The notes beneath the pieces are model-generated. The model was given only the letters and a program-made list of their open reading frames with translations. It did no database searches and was not told where the DNA came from. A program made the position numbers and the translations under genes. 64,000 nt of DNA from an uncultured Eubacteriales bacterium (GTDB lineage: Bacteria > Bacillota > Clostridia > Oscillospirales > Acutalibacteraceae): the NCBI GenBank assembly GCA_934462705.1, contig CAKSIH010000002.1:1-64000 (forward strand). The letters are read 5' to 3'. Shown piece after piece: positions 14,630 to 23,351 of this stretch; position 1 is the stretch's first letter; every line of letters begins with the position of its first letter.

Positions 14630-14878
14630 CTAATTGTCCCCCAGCATTTTTTTTATTAAATTTTGTGCTTGAGGAGAAGATAAAAGTTTATTTGCAGCAT
14701 CTTTATCTGATAACACATTTTGAATTTTTGCAGCATCCTTTTCGTTTAAATTACTTAGAATGTTAGCTATGTCTCCGGACTGAGTAGCCTTTTGAAGTTC
14801 TTCTGGAGTTTTGCCAAGCCGGCTTGAAACTGTTGATAGTAAACTTTCAATATTTGGGTTGTTTTCATTATTTGACAT
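14630..14878 (-). CDS. Small helical protein heading a three-gene unit
   Basis: An 82-residue protein. The ATG at 14878 is eight bases after AAGGTGG. The sequence has two helix-rich segments, SRLGKTPEELQKATQSGDIA and DAAKIQNVLSDKDAANKLL, and a short basic end. The alternation of Leu/Ile and the repeated DAA/ANxLLS spacing suggest a small helical bundle. No family recognised. It is divergent from the phosphodiesterase gene at 14947. Confidence 0.65.
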   Translation of the reverse strand: MSNNENNPNIESLLSTVSSRLGKTPEELQKATQSGDIANILSNLNEKDAAKIQNVLSDKDAANKLLSSPQAQNLIKKMLGDN

Positions 14879-14946
14879 ATTAATCACCACCTTATAAAAT
14901 ATTTTATGAGGGACAAAGTTAAAGTATGATAGAAGGAGTAAAATTT

Positions 14947-15444
14947 ATGCAAATATTAGTTGTATCAGATACGCATGGCGATAGCAATCAATTTGAGAAG
15001 TTGATAAAATTTCATAATGATATTAAAACTGTTATTCATTTAGGTGATGGGGAGAAAGATGTAGTAAAAATTAAAGAGAAATTTCCAGATAAGGACATAT
15101 ATAGTGTTTGTGGCAACTGTGACTTAGAGGAAAGATCTCCGGAGATAATTGAGATAAATATTGAAAATCAAAAAATTTTAGCTACACATGGACATTTGTT
15201 TAAAGTTAAAAGTAGTTTGGAAAAATTAATTAATGAGGCCGAACAAAAAGGTGCAAACATTGTGCTATATGGTCACACTCATAAACCTAAAACTGATTTT
15301 AAAAATGGAATTTATATAATGAATCCGGGAAGTCTTCATAGATCCATGAAATGCCATGGAATTTTTGATGTTAAAAAAATTAGTACTTATGGAATTTTAA
15401 ATATTGAAAAAAATAACATATCAATGAAAATCTTTGATATGTAG
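14947..15444 (+). CDS. YfcE/MJ0936-type metallophosphoesterase
   Basis: A 165-residue calcineurin-like phosphodiesterase. The ATG at 14947 follows AAGGAG with eight bases, so the start seven codons upstream is rejected. All metal-site blocks are present: SDTHGD, HLGDGEKD, GNCD, THGH and GHTHKP. Members of this group hydrolyse phosphodiesters in a metal-dependent way; the physiological substrate is usually unknown. It stands alone, just before the CBS protein. Confidence 0.88.
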   Translation: MQILVVSDTHGDSNQFEKLIKFHNDIKTVIHLGDGEKDVVKIKEKFPDKDIYSVCGNCDLEERSPEIIEINIENQKILATHGHLFKVKSSLEKLINEAEQKGANIVLYGHTHKPKTDFKNGIYIMNPGSLHRSMKCHGIFDVKKISTYGILNIEKNNISMKIFDM

Positions 15445-15504
15445 GAATATTTAATCTATCTTAAGATAATACTAGCATTAAAATATTATCAAGGAGGTAT
15501 TATC

Positions 15505-15924
15505 TTGAAAGAAACAGTAAAAGATATAATGACGAAAGAAATTGTTTCGGTATTGCCAAGTGATACTTTGGAGGAAACGGCTAAATTAATGGCCAATAAA
15601 GATATTGGTTCGGTTCCGGTTGTTTCAGGAGGAGCCTTAAAAGGACTGGTTACTGATAGGGATATTGTTATAAGAGGGATAGCAAAAGGAAAGTCTATTA
15701 AGGACACCAAGGTTTCTGAGCTTATGACAACAGATGTTGCTTATTTAACGCCAGATAATTCTGTTCATGATGCTATAAGCATGATGGCTGCTGAAAGAGT
15801 TAGAAGGTTGCCTGTGGTAAAAGGCGGTGTTGTAGATGGAATTGTGAGCCTTGCAGATATTGCTAGAATACATGCGGGGCCAGAGGTTGCTGAAGCCATT
15901 TCGGAAATAAGCCGATGGGACTAA
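15505..15924 (+). CDS. CBS-domain pair protein
   Basis: A 139-residue cytoplasmic protein with TTG start at 15505, placed after AAGGAGGTATTATC. It consists of two CBS domains in tandem. The first opens with VKDIMTKEIVSVLPSDTLEE and has IGSVPVVSGG and TDRDIVIRG. The second opens with VSELMTTDVAYLTPD and has RVRRLPVVKGG. Such pairs bind adenine nucleotides or related ligands and sense energy or redox state. It lies between the phosphoesterase and the decarboxylase. Confidence 0.9.
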   Translation: MKETVKDIMTKEIVSVLPSDTLEETAKLMANKDIGSVPVVSGGALKGLVTDRDIVIRGIAKGKSIKDTKVSELMTTDVAYLTPDNSVHDAISMMAAERVRRLPVVKGGVVDGIVSLADIARIHAGPEVAEAISEISRWD

Positions 15925-15979
15925 AAAATATATAGCCAAAGGGGATTTATTCTCTTTGGCTAAAAAATAAAGGAGAAAA

Positions 15980-17308
15980 ATGGATAATACACTTTATAAT
16001 AAGTTAATGAAATATAGACGTTTGGAAAGAGCATCATTTCACACGCCAGGACATAAAAATACATACAATGTGCTACCTAAGGACTTACTTGAAGTTGATC
16101 TTACAGAATTGCCAGAAACTGATAGTCTATACGAGGCTAGTGGAATCATACATGAAGCAGAAGCACAGGCTTCTTTGCTATTTGGATCTAGAAGGACACT
16201 TTTTTCAGCGGGAGGCTGTACCTTATGCATACAAACGATGATTAGATTGGCAGCCCCATACGGAGGTAAAGCTATAGTTTCAAGAATGTTGCATAAAAGT
16301 GCTGTGAATGCAATGGCGCTTTTAAGAGTTGAGCCAGTTTGGGTAATGCCACGGAAAGACAAAGATGATGCTTTTACATATAGAATAGAAGCGTCGGATA
16401 TAGCTGAAATGTTGAGTAAAACTAAAGATGCAAAATTTGTTTATTTAACAAGTCCGGACTATTATGGAGTTATTTCAAATATAAAAGAGATATCTAATGT
16501 ATGCAAAAAATATGGTGTGCCATTATTGGTTGATAATGCACATGGTACGCATTTAAAGTTTATTAAAGAAAGCTTGCATCCACTGGATTTAGGTGCAGAT
16601 ATGACAGCAGACTCGGCACATAAGACATTACCGGTATTAACAGGAGGGGCATTTTTACATATAAATAATGAAAAATTTATAGATGATGCAAAATCGGAAA
16701 TGGGGATGGTTGGTTCTACAAGTCCGTTTTACCCAATCCTTGCATCTTTGGACTTATCAGTAAATTGGCTTAAAATTTATGGAAAAGGTGCATTTAAAGA
16801 GCTAACAAAAAAAGTAAATGTAATAAAGGAGATTGCAAAAGAAAAGGGTATAAGGCAGCCTACCGGTATATGCGATCCGACAAGAATATGCTTGAATGTT
16901 GGTTCGGTAGGCGTGACTGGGACTGAATTTTCTGAGTCTTTAAGAAAACAAGGTATCGAGGCTGAGTTTGCAGACCATTCCCACATAGTTTTAATAGCGA
17001 CACCAATGAACGCAGAGGAGGACTTTCAAAAACTAGAAGGTGCAATTAAGAGTGTAGTACCGTTTCCTAATAAGATAACAAAAAAAAGTTTTTTTTATAT
17101 ACCTAGAATTGCAGTTCCATTAAATGAAGCAATTTTTGCAGAAAAATACAGGGTAAGATCAGAAGATGCATATGGGGAGGTATCAGCACAGACAGTTTGT
17201 CCTTGTCCGCCGGGGATTCCTATATTGGTTCCGGGAGAAGTAATAGATAAATCCATAATAGAAAATTTATTGAGATATGGCATTTTAGAATTAAATGTGC
17301 TAAAATAA
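15980..17308 (+). CDS. Orn/Lys/Arg decarboxylase family protein (YaaO-like)
   Basis: A 442-residue PLP enzyme of the basic amino acid decarboxylase family, short form as in Bacillus YaaO. Motifs are HTPGHKN near the N-terminus, the region LLVDNAHGTHLKF before the cofactor site, and SAHKTLPVLTGG, where His-Lys is the PLP-binding lysine. The substrate (Lys, Arg or Orn) cannot be told from sequence. A hairpin AGCCAAAG / CTTTGGCT lies just upstream (15933-15961) without a T-tract. Next comes yaaQ, the yaaO-yaaQ-holB order of Bacillus but without tmk between them. Confidence 0.88.
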   Translation: MDNTLYNKLMKYRRLERASFHTPGHKNTYNVLPKDLLEVDLTELPETDSLYEASGIIHEAEAQASLLFGSRRTLFSAGGCTLCIQTMIRLAAPYGGKAIVSRMLHKSAVNAMALLRVEPVWVMPRKDKDDAFTYRIEASDIAEMLSKTKDAKFVYLTSPDYYGVISNIKEISNVCKKYGVPLLVDNAHGTHLKFIKESLHPLDLGADMTADSAHKTLPVLTGGAFLHINNEKFIDDAKSEMGMVGSTSPFYPILASLDLSVNWLKIYGKGAFKELTKKVNVIKEIAKEKGIRQPTGICDPTRICLNVGSVGVTGTEFSESLRKQGIEAEFADHSHIVLIATPMNAEEDFQKLEGAIKSVVPFPNKITKKSFFYIPRIAVPLNEAIFAEKYRVRSEDAYGEVSAQTVCPCPPGIPILVPGEVIDKSIIENLLRYGILELNVLK

Positions 17309-17345
17309 AAATATCGGTATTAATATGTTGTGAGGGGATGTTTTT

Positions 17346-17669
17346 ATGAAATTAGTTCTTTCTATAATCAATAGTGATGATGCATCTACAGTTTCTCAGG
17401 CACTCACCGAGAATGGTTTTCAGGTTACAAAGCTTGCAACCACAGGTGGATTTTTAAAAGTGGGAAATACCACATTTATAACTGGTGTTGAAGATGACAA
17501 GGTTGATAAGGTGATAGATATAATATCCAAAACTAGCAACAAAAGAACACAAGTTTTGCCGAGTGCAACAGCCTTAGATATAGGAGTATATCCTTCAAGC
17601 CCATTTGAAATCACAGTTGGAGGGGCGACGATATTTATTCTTAATGTTGACAGGTTTGAAAAAGTTTAG
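17346..17669 (+). CDS. darA: Cyclic-di-AMP receptor DarA (YaaQ, PII-like)
   Basis: A 107-residue PII-like trimer protein that binds cyclic di-AMP in Firmicutes. It begins MKLVLSIINSDDAS and has the TTGGFLKVGNTTFITGVED loop and the region LPSATALDIGVYPSSPFEI seen in the family. The ligand synthase cdaA lies 26 kb downstream in this window. It is followed three bases later by the holB reading frame, so co-translation is likely. Confidence 0.9.
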   Translation: MKLVLSIINSDDASTVSQALTENGFQVTKLATTGGFLKVGNTTFITGVEDDKVDKVIDIISKTSNKRTQVLPSATALDIGVYPSSPFEITVGGATIFILNVDRFEKV

Positions 17670-17681
17670 AAAGTGATAGAA

Positions 17682-18665
17682 ATGAAAATAGGGAATTTTG
17701 TTGGAAATAATGCTTTAAAAGGACAACTTATATCTATGTTTGCAAATAATAAGGTTCCGCACGCTATTATTTTGGAGGGGGAGCCGGGAACAGGAAAAAA
17801 AACGTTTGCAAATATTATAGCTACTTTTGCGGTCTGCGAACATTTTAATAAAGATGCATGCTATGAATGCAATTCCTGTAAAAAAGCCCTCAGTGGCATG
17901 CATCCTGATATTATATTGCCTGAAAAAGCAGGTGTTCTTCAGGCGGTAAATGTTTCGGAGGTAAGAAAAATAAAAAAGGATGCATATGTTGTCCCCAACG
18001 AGGCACCATATAAAGTTTATATTTTTACAGATATTGATAACATGGGCATACAAGCTCAAAATTCCTTGCTTAAGGTTTTGGAGGAGCCACCTGGGAATGT
18101 AATTTTTATTTTTACTTGTGTAAATTTAGGAAATATTTTACCAACAGTGCGTTCACGAGCACAAATATTTAAGTTGGGAAAAGTGCAGTATAGTGAAGCA
18201 GTAAATTTTATTTTAAAAACTTACAAAAATCAAAGTAAAGACAGTGTTAATGAGGCTGTAAAGTTATCGTGTGGAAACATAGGAAAAGCAATAGAATTTT
18301 TAAATGAAGACAGTGTTAAAAATTCTATTATTTTGGTGGAGAAAATAGTAGATGCAATATCAGAACAAAATGCATTTGATATAATGGTAGGGCTAGGAAA
18401 AACACTGGAAGAAAAAAAAGAGCTAAAAAACATGTTAATTTTATTATATTTAAGGGTTAAAGATGCACTACTTTTATGTATAAGCGGGAAATGTGAATAT
18501 AAAAGTGAAGCATCAGTGAGGCTGTCTAAAACAATAGATGTAAAGAAAATATTTAAGGTTTTAGCTGTGCTAGAAAAGTCTATGCAGATGTGTGAGCAAA
18601 ACGTAAATAAAGATCTTATAGTTACTTACATATGTGCAGAGCTATATAAGTTAATTTGCACTTAA
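17682..18665 (+). CDS. holB: DNA polymerase III, delta' subunit
   Basis: A 327-residue clamp-loader subunit of the AAA+ class. The ATG at 17682 gives the family start (MKIGNFVGNNALKGQ); a GTG three codons upstream is possible. Seen are the P-loop GEPGTGKK, a zinc-binding cysteine set (ACYECNSCKKAL), and the LLKVLEEPPGNVIFIFTC segment with the following VRSRAQ. Delta' opens the sliding clamp together with delta and DnaX. The neighbours darA and ricT keep the Bacillus order. Confidence 0.9.
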   Translation: MKIGNFVGNNALKGQLISMFANNKVPHAIILEGEPGTGKKTFANIIATFAVCEHFNKDACYECNSCKKALSGMHPDIILPEKAGVLQAVNVSEVRKIKKDAYVVPNEAPYKVYIFTDIDNMGIQAQNSLLKVLEEPPGNVIFIFTCVNLGNILPTVRSRAQIFKLGKVQYSEAVNFILKTYKNQSKDSVNEAVKLSCGNIGKAIEFLNEDSVKNSIILVEKIVDAISEQNAFDIMVGLGKTLEEKKELKNMLILLYLRVKDALLLCISGKCEYKSEASVRLSKTIDVKKIFKVLAVLEKSMQMCEQNVNKDLIVTYICAELYKLICT

Positions 18666-18697
18666 GGAGTGGTTTTAAGTTTTAGGAGGATACAAAA

Positions 18698-19561
18698 ATG
18701 GTAGGCGTTGTAGGTGTTAAGTTTAAGGATGATACAAAAATATATTATTTTGACATTAATGATCAGAAAATAGAGTTAAACGATATGGTTATTGTGGAAA
18801 CAACAAATGGTATTGATTGCGGTCAGGTTATTACGAAAAATAATGTTGCACAAAATAACCAAATAACTAATAGTTTAAAAAAAGTATTAAGGAAAGCAGA
18901 TGAAAAGGATAAGAAACGTTTGATAAAAAATGAAGAGCTGGAAAAGAAAGCTTTTAAAATATGCAATGAGAGAATAAAAAAACATAATTTAGACATGAAT
19001 TTGGTTAGGGTTGAATATACATTTGATGGGACTAAAATATTGTTTTACTTTACAGCAGAAGGCAGAGTAGATTTTAGAAATCTTGTAAAAGATTTAGCAA
19101 ATACCTTTAGAACAAGGATAGAGTTAAGGCAAATAGGAGTTAGAGATGAGGCCAGAGTGCTAGGTGGTTTAGGCATGTGTGGTAGAGCCTTTTGTTGTTC
19201 TTCTTTTATAAGGGATTTTCAGCCGGTTTCAATAAAGATGGCGAAAGAACAAGGGTTGTCACTAAATCCAGTAAAGATTTCTGGGACATGCGGTAGATTA
19301 ATGTGTTGCTTAAAGTATGAGCAAAATGCTTATACAGATTTGTTAAAAGATGCCCCCAAATTAGGAGCCATCGTGGAAACCCCTGAGGGAACCGGCGAAG
19401 TTGTAGAACAAAATTTAATTATGGGGTCTTTAAAAGTTAGGCTAGATAAGGCTTTGGATGCAGCTCCGCTTACATTTAACGTAAGGGCTGTTAAGGTTTT
19501 AAAAGACGGAGACATAAAAGTTAAAAAAAGTGAGATTGAAACCTTGAAAGATTTAGAGTAA
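18698..19561 (+). CDS. ricT: PSP1-domain protein RicT (YaaT)
   Basis: A 287-residue protein of the PSP1/YaaT family, start after AGGAGGATAC. The core contains two Cys clusters, CGRAFCCSSF and GTCGRLMCCLKYE. In Bacillus, RicT with RicA and RicF forms an iron-sulfur-carrying complex needed for RNase Y-dependent mRNA processing and for competence and sporulation. The RicA and RicF partners are not in this window. It directly follows holB and precedes a ferredoxin gene. Confidence 0.92.
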   Translation: MVGVVGVKFKDDTKIYYFDINDQKIELNDMVIVETTNGIDCGQVITKNNVAQNNQITNSLKKVLRKADEKDKKRLIKNEELEKKAFKICNERIKKHNLDMNLVRVEYTFDGTKILFYFTAEGRVDFRNLVKDLANTFRTRIELRQIGVRDEARVLGGLGMCGRAFCCSSFIRDFQPVSIKMAKEQGLSLNPVKISGTCGRLMCCLKYEQNAYTDLLKDAPKLGAIVETPEGTGEVVEQNLIMGSLKVRLDKALDAAPLTFNVRAVKVLKDGDIKVKKSEIETLKDLE

Positions 19562-19594
19562 AATGTTAAAATGATTATGTTATATTAAGAATGA

Positions 19595-19777
<183 letters not shown>

Positions 19778-19792
19778 AAAAAGCAAAATATG

Positions 19793-19822
19793 AAGGCGAG
19801 GAAAGCACCTCGCCTTTTATTT
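19793..19822 (+). terminator. Terminator after ferredoxin
   Basis: The stem AAGGCGAGG (19793-19801) / CCTCGCCTT (19808-19816) is followed by TTATTTATA. The T-run is short. Confidence 0.6.
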
Positions 19823-19834
19823 ATAGGAGGAAGT

Positions 19835-20581
19835 ATGTTATTAGCCGGGGAAAGCTTGGAGAAGTTAAGTGATGATATAAACATTGTTATATCAAAAGAA
19901 CATAATTTTGGTACAGATACTATACTTTTGGCAGATTTTTCAATGCCTAAAAAGTATGAAAAAGCACTAGAAATTGGAACGGGTTGCGGTGCAATTCCTC
20001 TTTATTGGAGTTGCTTTGAAGGTGCCAAATACACTGTGGCGGTTGAAATACAGAAAACAGCAGCTAGCATGGCAAAGAGGTCTGTTGAGTTAAATGGCTT
20101 GGAGTCAAAAATTGAGGTTGTGAATAAAGATATAAAGGAGTTTATTAATATAGCGGACAAGGGTACGTATGACGTGGTTGTTTGCAATCCACCGTATAAA
20201 GCCTATGGATGTGGAATAGTTAATGAAGATGTTAAAAAGAAATTGGCAAGGCATGAATATACATGCACAATTGACGATGTTACAATGGCAGCAAGCAATC
20301 TTTTAAGATTTGGTGGTAGGTTATGTGTGTGCCAGAGGATGGAAAGGCTGTGTGATGTTTTGTTTTCAATGAAAAATAAAAAAATAGAACCTAAGAAGAT
20401 TAGATTCGTTCAACAAAGAAGAGACAGTGCTCCCAAATTTTTTATGGTTGAAGGCAAAAGTGGAGCAAAGCCGGGAATGACAGCAATGCCCACCTTATTT
20501 ATAGAGGATGAGCATGGTGGGGACTCGGAAGAAATTAGAAGAATATACAAGTTTTATAGGGAGAATAAAAATGGAAGGTAA
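19835..20581 (+). CDS. trmN6: tRNA1(Val) (adenine-N6)-methyltransferase-like protein
   Basis: A 248-residue SAM-dependent methyltransferase (YabB/YfiC group). The ATG at 19835 follows AGGAGGAAGT; the longer frame from 19790 would read through the terminator hairpin. The SAM-binding motif is ALEIGTGCGAIPLYW and the catalytic N6-adenine motif is VCNPPYKA. The enzyme modifies an adenine next to the anticodon in a tRNA. It overlaps rsmI by 11 bases, as in Bacillus yabB-yabC order. Confidence 0.88.
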   Translation: MLLAGESLEKLSDDINIVISKEHNFGTDTILLADFSMPKKYEKALEIGTGCGAIPLYWSCFEGAKYTVAVEIQKTAASMAKRSVELNGLESKIEVVNKDIKEFINIADKGTYDVVVCNPPYKAYGCGIVNEDVKKKLARHEYTCTIDDVTMAASNLLRFGGRLCVCQRMERLCDVLFSMKNKKIEPKKIRFVQQRRDSAPKFFMVEGKSGAKPGMTAMPTLFIEDEHGGDSEEIRRIYKFYRENKNGR

Positions 20582-21407
20582 ACTTATAATCGTAGGAACG
20601 CCAATAGGCAACCTGGGGGACATATCAAAAAGAGCAATTGAAACACTTAAAGATGCTGATTTTATAGCTGCTGAAGATACAAGAGTTACGGTAAAGCTTC
20701 TAAATTACTTTGGAATAAAGAAACCAATGGTAAGTTATTTTGACCATAATAAAGAAAGAAAAGGGGACTTTATTTGTAATCGAATATTAGCCGGTGAAAC
20801 TTGTGTTTTAGTAAGTGATGCAGGAATGCCAGCAATTTCAGATCCTGGGGAAGACTTAGTAAATAAATGTGTAGAAGAGGGGATACAGGTTACTGTAGTT
20901 CCAGGGCCAACTGCGTTTGTATCGGCATTAACGATTTCAGGACTTAGTACAGGGAGATTTACTTTTGAAGGATTTTTGAGTGTGAATAAAACGAGTAGGA
21001 AAAAACACCTAGAATTAATAAAAAAAGAATATAGAACAATGCTCTTTTATGAAGCGCCCCATAAGCTCTCCAAAACATTGTGCGATTTATATGACGCATT
21101 GGGGAACAGAAAAATAGCAATAGTTAGAGAAATAACAAAATTGCATGAAGAAGTGATAAGAACGGATTTAAAAAGTGCATCGGAAAAATATTTGAATGAG
21201 GACCCAAAGGGAGAGATAGTTCTTGTAATAGAAGGTTACCCACAGAAGGAGGATAATGTTTATTCTTTAGAAGATGGAGTCTTGTGTGCTGAAAATTATT
21301 TAGATGAGGGTGTAGGGCTGTCTGAAGCAGCTAAATTGGCCTCTAAGAAAACAGGGATAAAAAAAGGCGAAATATACAAAAAAATAATACAACTTTCTCA
21401 ACAATAA
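20571..21407 (+). CDS. rsmI: 16S rRNA (cytidine-1402-2'-O)-methyltransferase
   Basis: A 278-residue tetrapyrrole-methylase-fold enzyme that 2'-O-methylates C1402 of 16S rRNA. The ATG at 20571 gives the usual MEGKLIIVGTPIGNLGDIS; the longer frame is rejected. Other motifs are AAEDTR, LVSDAGMPAISDPGE and VVPGPTAFVSALTISGL. It ends the trmN6-rsmI pair. Confidence 0.95.
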   Translation: MEGKLIIVGTPIGNLGDISKRAIETLKDADFIAAEDTRVTVKLLNYFGIKKPMVSYFDHNKERKGDFICNRILAGETCVLVSDAGMPAISDPGEDLVNKCVEEGIQVTVVPGPTAFVSALTISGLSTGRFTFEGFLSVNKTSRKKHLELIKKEYRTMLFYEAPHKLSKTLCDLYDALGNRKIAIVREITKLHEEVIRTDLKSASEKYLNEDPKGEIVLVIEGYPQKEDNVYSLEDGVLCAENYLDEGVGLSEAAKLASKKTGIKKGEIYKKIIQLSQQ

Positions 21408-21421
21408 ACATAAATTCTGTG

Positions 21422-21450
21422 TTGCGTTCAATAAATTTTTGTGGTAAAAT
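21422..21450 (+). promoter_or_regulatory. Promoter of the GH25 lysozyme gene
   Basis: TTGCGT (21422-21427), 17 bp, TAAAAT (21445-21450), 33 bp before the GTG start. Confidence 0.55.
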
Positions 21451-21482
21451 TATCATAATAAAACTGTGAAGGTGGTGATATA

Positions 21483-22214
21483 GTGAAAGAAATATCAACA
21501 AAGCTAACAAAAATGGTAATAGCGATGTTGGTTTTACTACATACTTTATTTCCGGTATTGGCTGGTCATGCCGATGTAGCGGCACCATTTTGTGCAAGAG
21601 GCATTGATGTTTCAAGGCATAATGGCAACATTGACTGGGCAGCAGTAAAAAACTCAGGAATTGATTTTGCAATCATTAGAACAAGTTATGGCTGGGAAAA
21701 TTGGGATCACCAAACAGATTCGCAACTTATTAATAACATAAACGGCGCTAAAGCAGTTGGGATTCCAATAGGAGCATACCACTATAGTTATGCGACTACT
21801 GTTGAGGAAGCTTTAAAGGAAGCAGATTTTTTTCTTGAAAAGTTAAAATTGACGCAATGGGAATATCCGGTATTTTTTGATTTTGAAGATAAGTGTCAGA
21901 TGAATCTGGGAAGTAACCAACAACGAACAGACATTGTAAGAGCTTTTGCTTTAAAAGTTCAGAGTGCGGGTTACTATGTCGGAATGTATAGCTTTCTTAA
22001 TATGGTTAAATACAGTCTTGACATGAGACAATTGGGAGCGTTTGAACTTTGGATAGCACAGTGGGCGCCACAATGCGCTTGTGAACACCCATATGGAATA
22101 TGGCAGTATACTAGTGATGGTGCAGTCCCGGGAATAAATGGCAGGGTAGATTTAAATTATTCTTATGTTGATTATCCGGCTATTATAAAAAATTTGCATT
22201 TAAATGGATTTTAA
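21483..22214 (+). CDS. Secreted GH25 lysozyme
   Basis: A 243-residue N-acetylmuramidase. GTG start at 21483 after AAGGTGG. Residues 1-30 form a signal peptide or anchor (MVIAMLVLLHTLFPVLAGHA). The GH25 barrel follows: GIDVSRHNGNIDWAAVK, AIIRTSYGW, GAYHYSYA, VFFDFEDK with the catalytic acidic pair, and WIAQWAP..GIWQYTSDG. It has no LysM or other wall-binding domain, unlike the second GH25 protein at 32547. It probably acts in peptidoglycan turnover. Confidence 0.92.
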   Translation: MKEISTKLTKMVIAMLVLLHTLFPVLAGHADVAAPFCARGIDVSRHNGNIDWAAVKNSGIDFAIIRTSYGWENWDHQTDSQLINNINGAKAVGIPIGAYHYSYATTVEEALKEADFFLEKLKLTQWEYPVFFDFEDKCQMNLGSNQQRTDIVRAFALKVQSAGYYVGMYSFLNMVKYSLDMRQLGAFELWIAQWAPQCACEHPYGIWQYTSDGAVPGINGRVDLNYSYVDYPAIIKNLHLNGF

Positions 22215-22276
22215 TTGAACTTTTAAGAATAATATAAAGTAAAGACTTTAGTTTTATGAATAGGAGGTAAAATAAA

Positions 22277-22816
22277 ATGAGTAAAGTTTCAAAAGTACTT
22301 TTGGTGCTAGCAGGCTTATTGTTTATTGGAATAGGTGGGTATATGTTGTTTCATCCTGGCATTACTTTAATTAGTTTAGCCTTTGTATTGGGAATTGCTA
22401 TGGCAGTTTTTGGGGTGTTTGCAATTATTTCATATGCGCAAAACAGAGACAGTTTAGGTGCAGGTTGGTTACTTTTTGATGGAATTATAAGCATATTGTT
22501 TTCAATTTTGATGTTCTCAAATCAATTCTTTGCTTTTGTAACTATTCTTATACCATATATGTTCAGTTTCTGGATTTTATTTAAAGGTATTTCTGGATTT
22601 TTATTTTCTTTTGATTTAAAAAAATTTGGAGGTAAAAACTGGGGATGGATGTGCTTGCTAGGGATACTTTGCACTATTGTAGGTATAGTATCTATATTTG
22701 AACCGCTGGTAACAGCATTCATATTTACTATAATTTTAGGAAGCTCATTTATTGTTTATGGTATAATAACGATTTTACAACCGTTTACGTTAGAAGACTC
22801 TGATTCCCGAAAATAA
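22277..22816 (+). CDS. HdeD/DUF308-like membrane protein
   Basis: A 179-residue integral membrane protein with about six hydrophobic segments, several in the DUF308 pattern (GLLFIGIGGYMLFHPG, then MAVFGVFAII, and GIVSIFEPLVTAFIF). E. coli HdeD of this family is linked to acid resistance. The function here is unknown. AGGAGGT precedes the ATG. Confidence 0.8.
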   Translation: MSKVSKVLLVLAGLLFIGIGGYMLFHPGITLISLAFVLGIAMAVFGVFAIISYAQNRDSLGAGWLLFDGIISILFSILMFSNQFFAFVTILIPYMFSFWILFKGISGFLFSFDLKKFGGKNWGWMCLLGILCTIVGIVSIFEPLVTAFIFTIILGSSFIVYGIITILQPFTLEDSDSRK

Positions 22817-22867
22817 TAAAAGCAGGAAATAAAAGGTAGTATTTTATGTTTGGTTTTTGTGAGAATA

Positions 22868-22890
22868 ATCCCCCGGCATAGCCGGGGGAT
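22868..22890. terminator. GC-rich perfect hairpin at the edge of the duplicated region
   Basis: ATCCCCCGGC (22868-22877) and GCCGGGGGAT (22881-22890) form a perfect 10-bp stem with a 3-nt loop. No T-tract follows, so it is a weak terminator candidate for the HdeD-like gene. It sits a few bases before the first copy of the tandem duplication. Confidence 0.4.
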
Positions 22891-22951
22891 ACATTGGGAG
22901 CAGCCGTAGTAAAGACAAAGTGTAAGGGCTGCGGCCTATTTATTTAATAAA

Positions 22952-22981
22952 TAAAAACCCCACCTCATTGCGGTGGGGTTC
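22952..22981 (-). terminator. Terminator of duplicated unit 1
   Basis: The stem AACCCCACC / GGTGGGGTT (22956-22980) is followed on the minus strand by TTTTTATTTATT. Confidence 0.85.
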
Positions 22982-22983
22982 TC

Positions 22984-23345
22984 TTACTTTATAAAGCTTA
23001 AGGTTTTAATTTGATCGCCTGCAAGGTATTCTTGTGCGCTAACTTTTACAGTATCTGGACACAAAGAACCATTAGTTAACACGCATAATTCAGCAGAGGA
23101 AAATCCTTTAACATAACCGGCCAAGGAAGCAGCTTTTTGCCCTGCAACGCACAATATTTTATTGGCTGAATCTTCGCATAAAACGTTGCTTTTAAGCTGA
23201 TCGGCGCTTTCCTTAGCAAAAGTTTTTACAAAATTAAAATTATCTTCACTAGAGTTTTTGTTATATACATCGTAAACAATATATATGACTCCGGCAATTT
23301 TTATAAATCTTATGAAAGGGTGCTTTTTTTGAAGTTTTCGAATTT
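22984..23345 (-). pseudogene. Orphan C-terminal domain, out of frame with the gene before it
   Basis: On the minus strand this stretch encodes the same ~118-residue C-terminal part as the intact gene at 24232, including HPFIR, a membrane-like IAGVIYIVYDVY segment and four Cys-bearing positions (NVLCEDSANKILC, ELCVLTNGSLCPD). There is no start codon. Its frame meets a TAA just upstream, where the intact copy has CAA. The preceding gene (23981-23352) ends at TAG in another frame, just after a run of seven A. So a longer ancestral gene appears split by a frameshift plus a nonsense change. Confidence 0.75.
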
Positions 23346-23351
23346 AAACAT

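Larger units (their letters stand above)
22897..23345. repeat. Duplicated segment, copy 1 (3' part)
   Basis: This stretch is repeated at 24142-24593 with very few changes: a single substitution over about 345 bp of coding-derived sequence, and a few in the flanking hairpins. Both copies hold a GGAGCAGCC...GGGCTGCGGCC inverted repeat, a terminator and the C-terminal coding part of the 24232-24921 gene. Confidence 0.9.
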
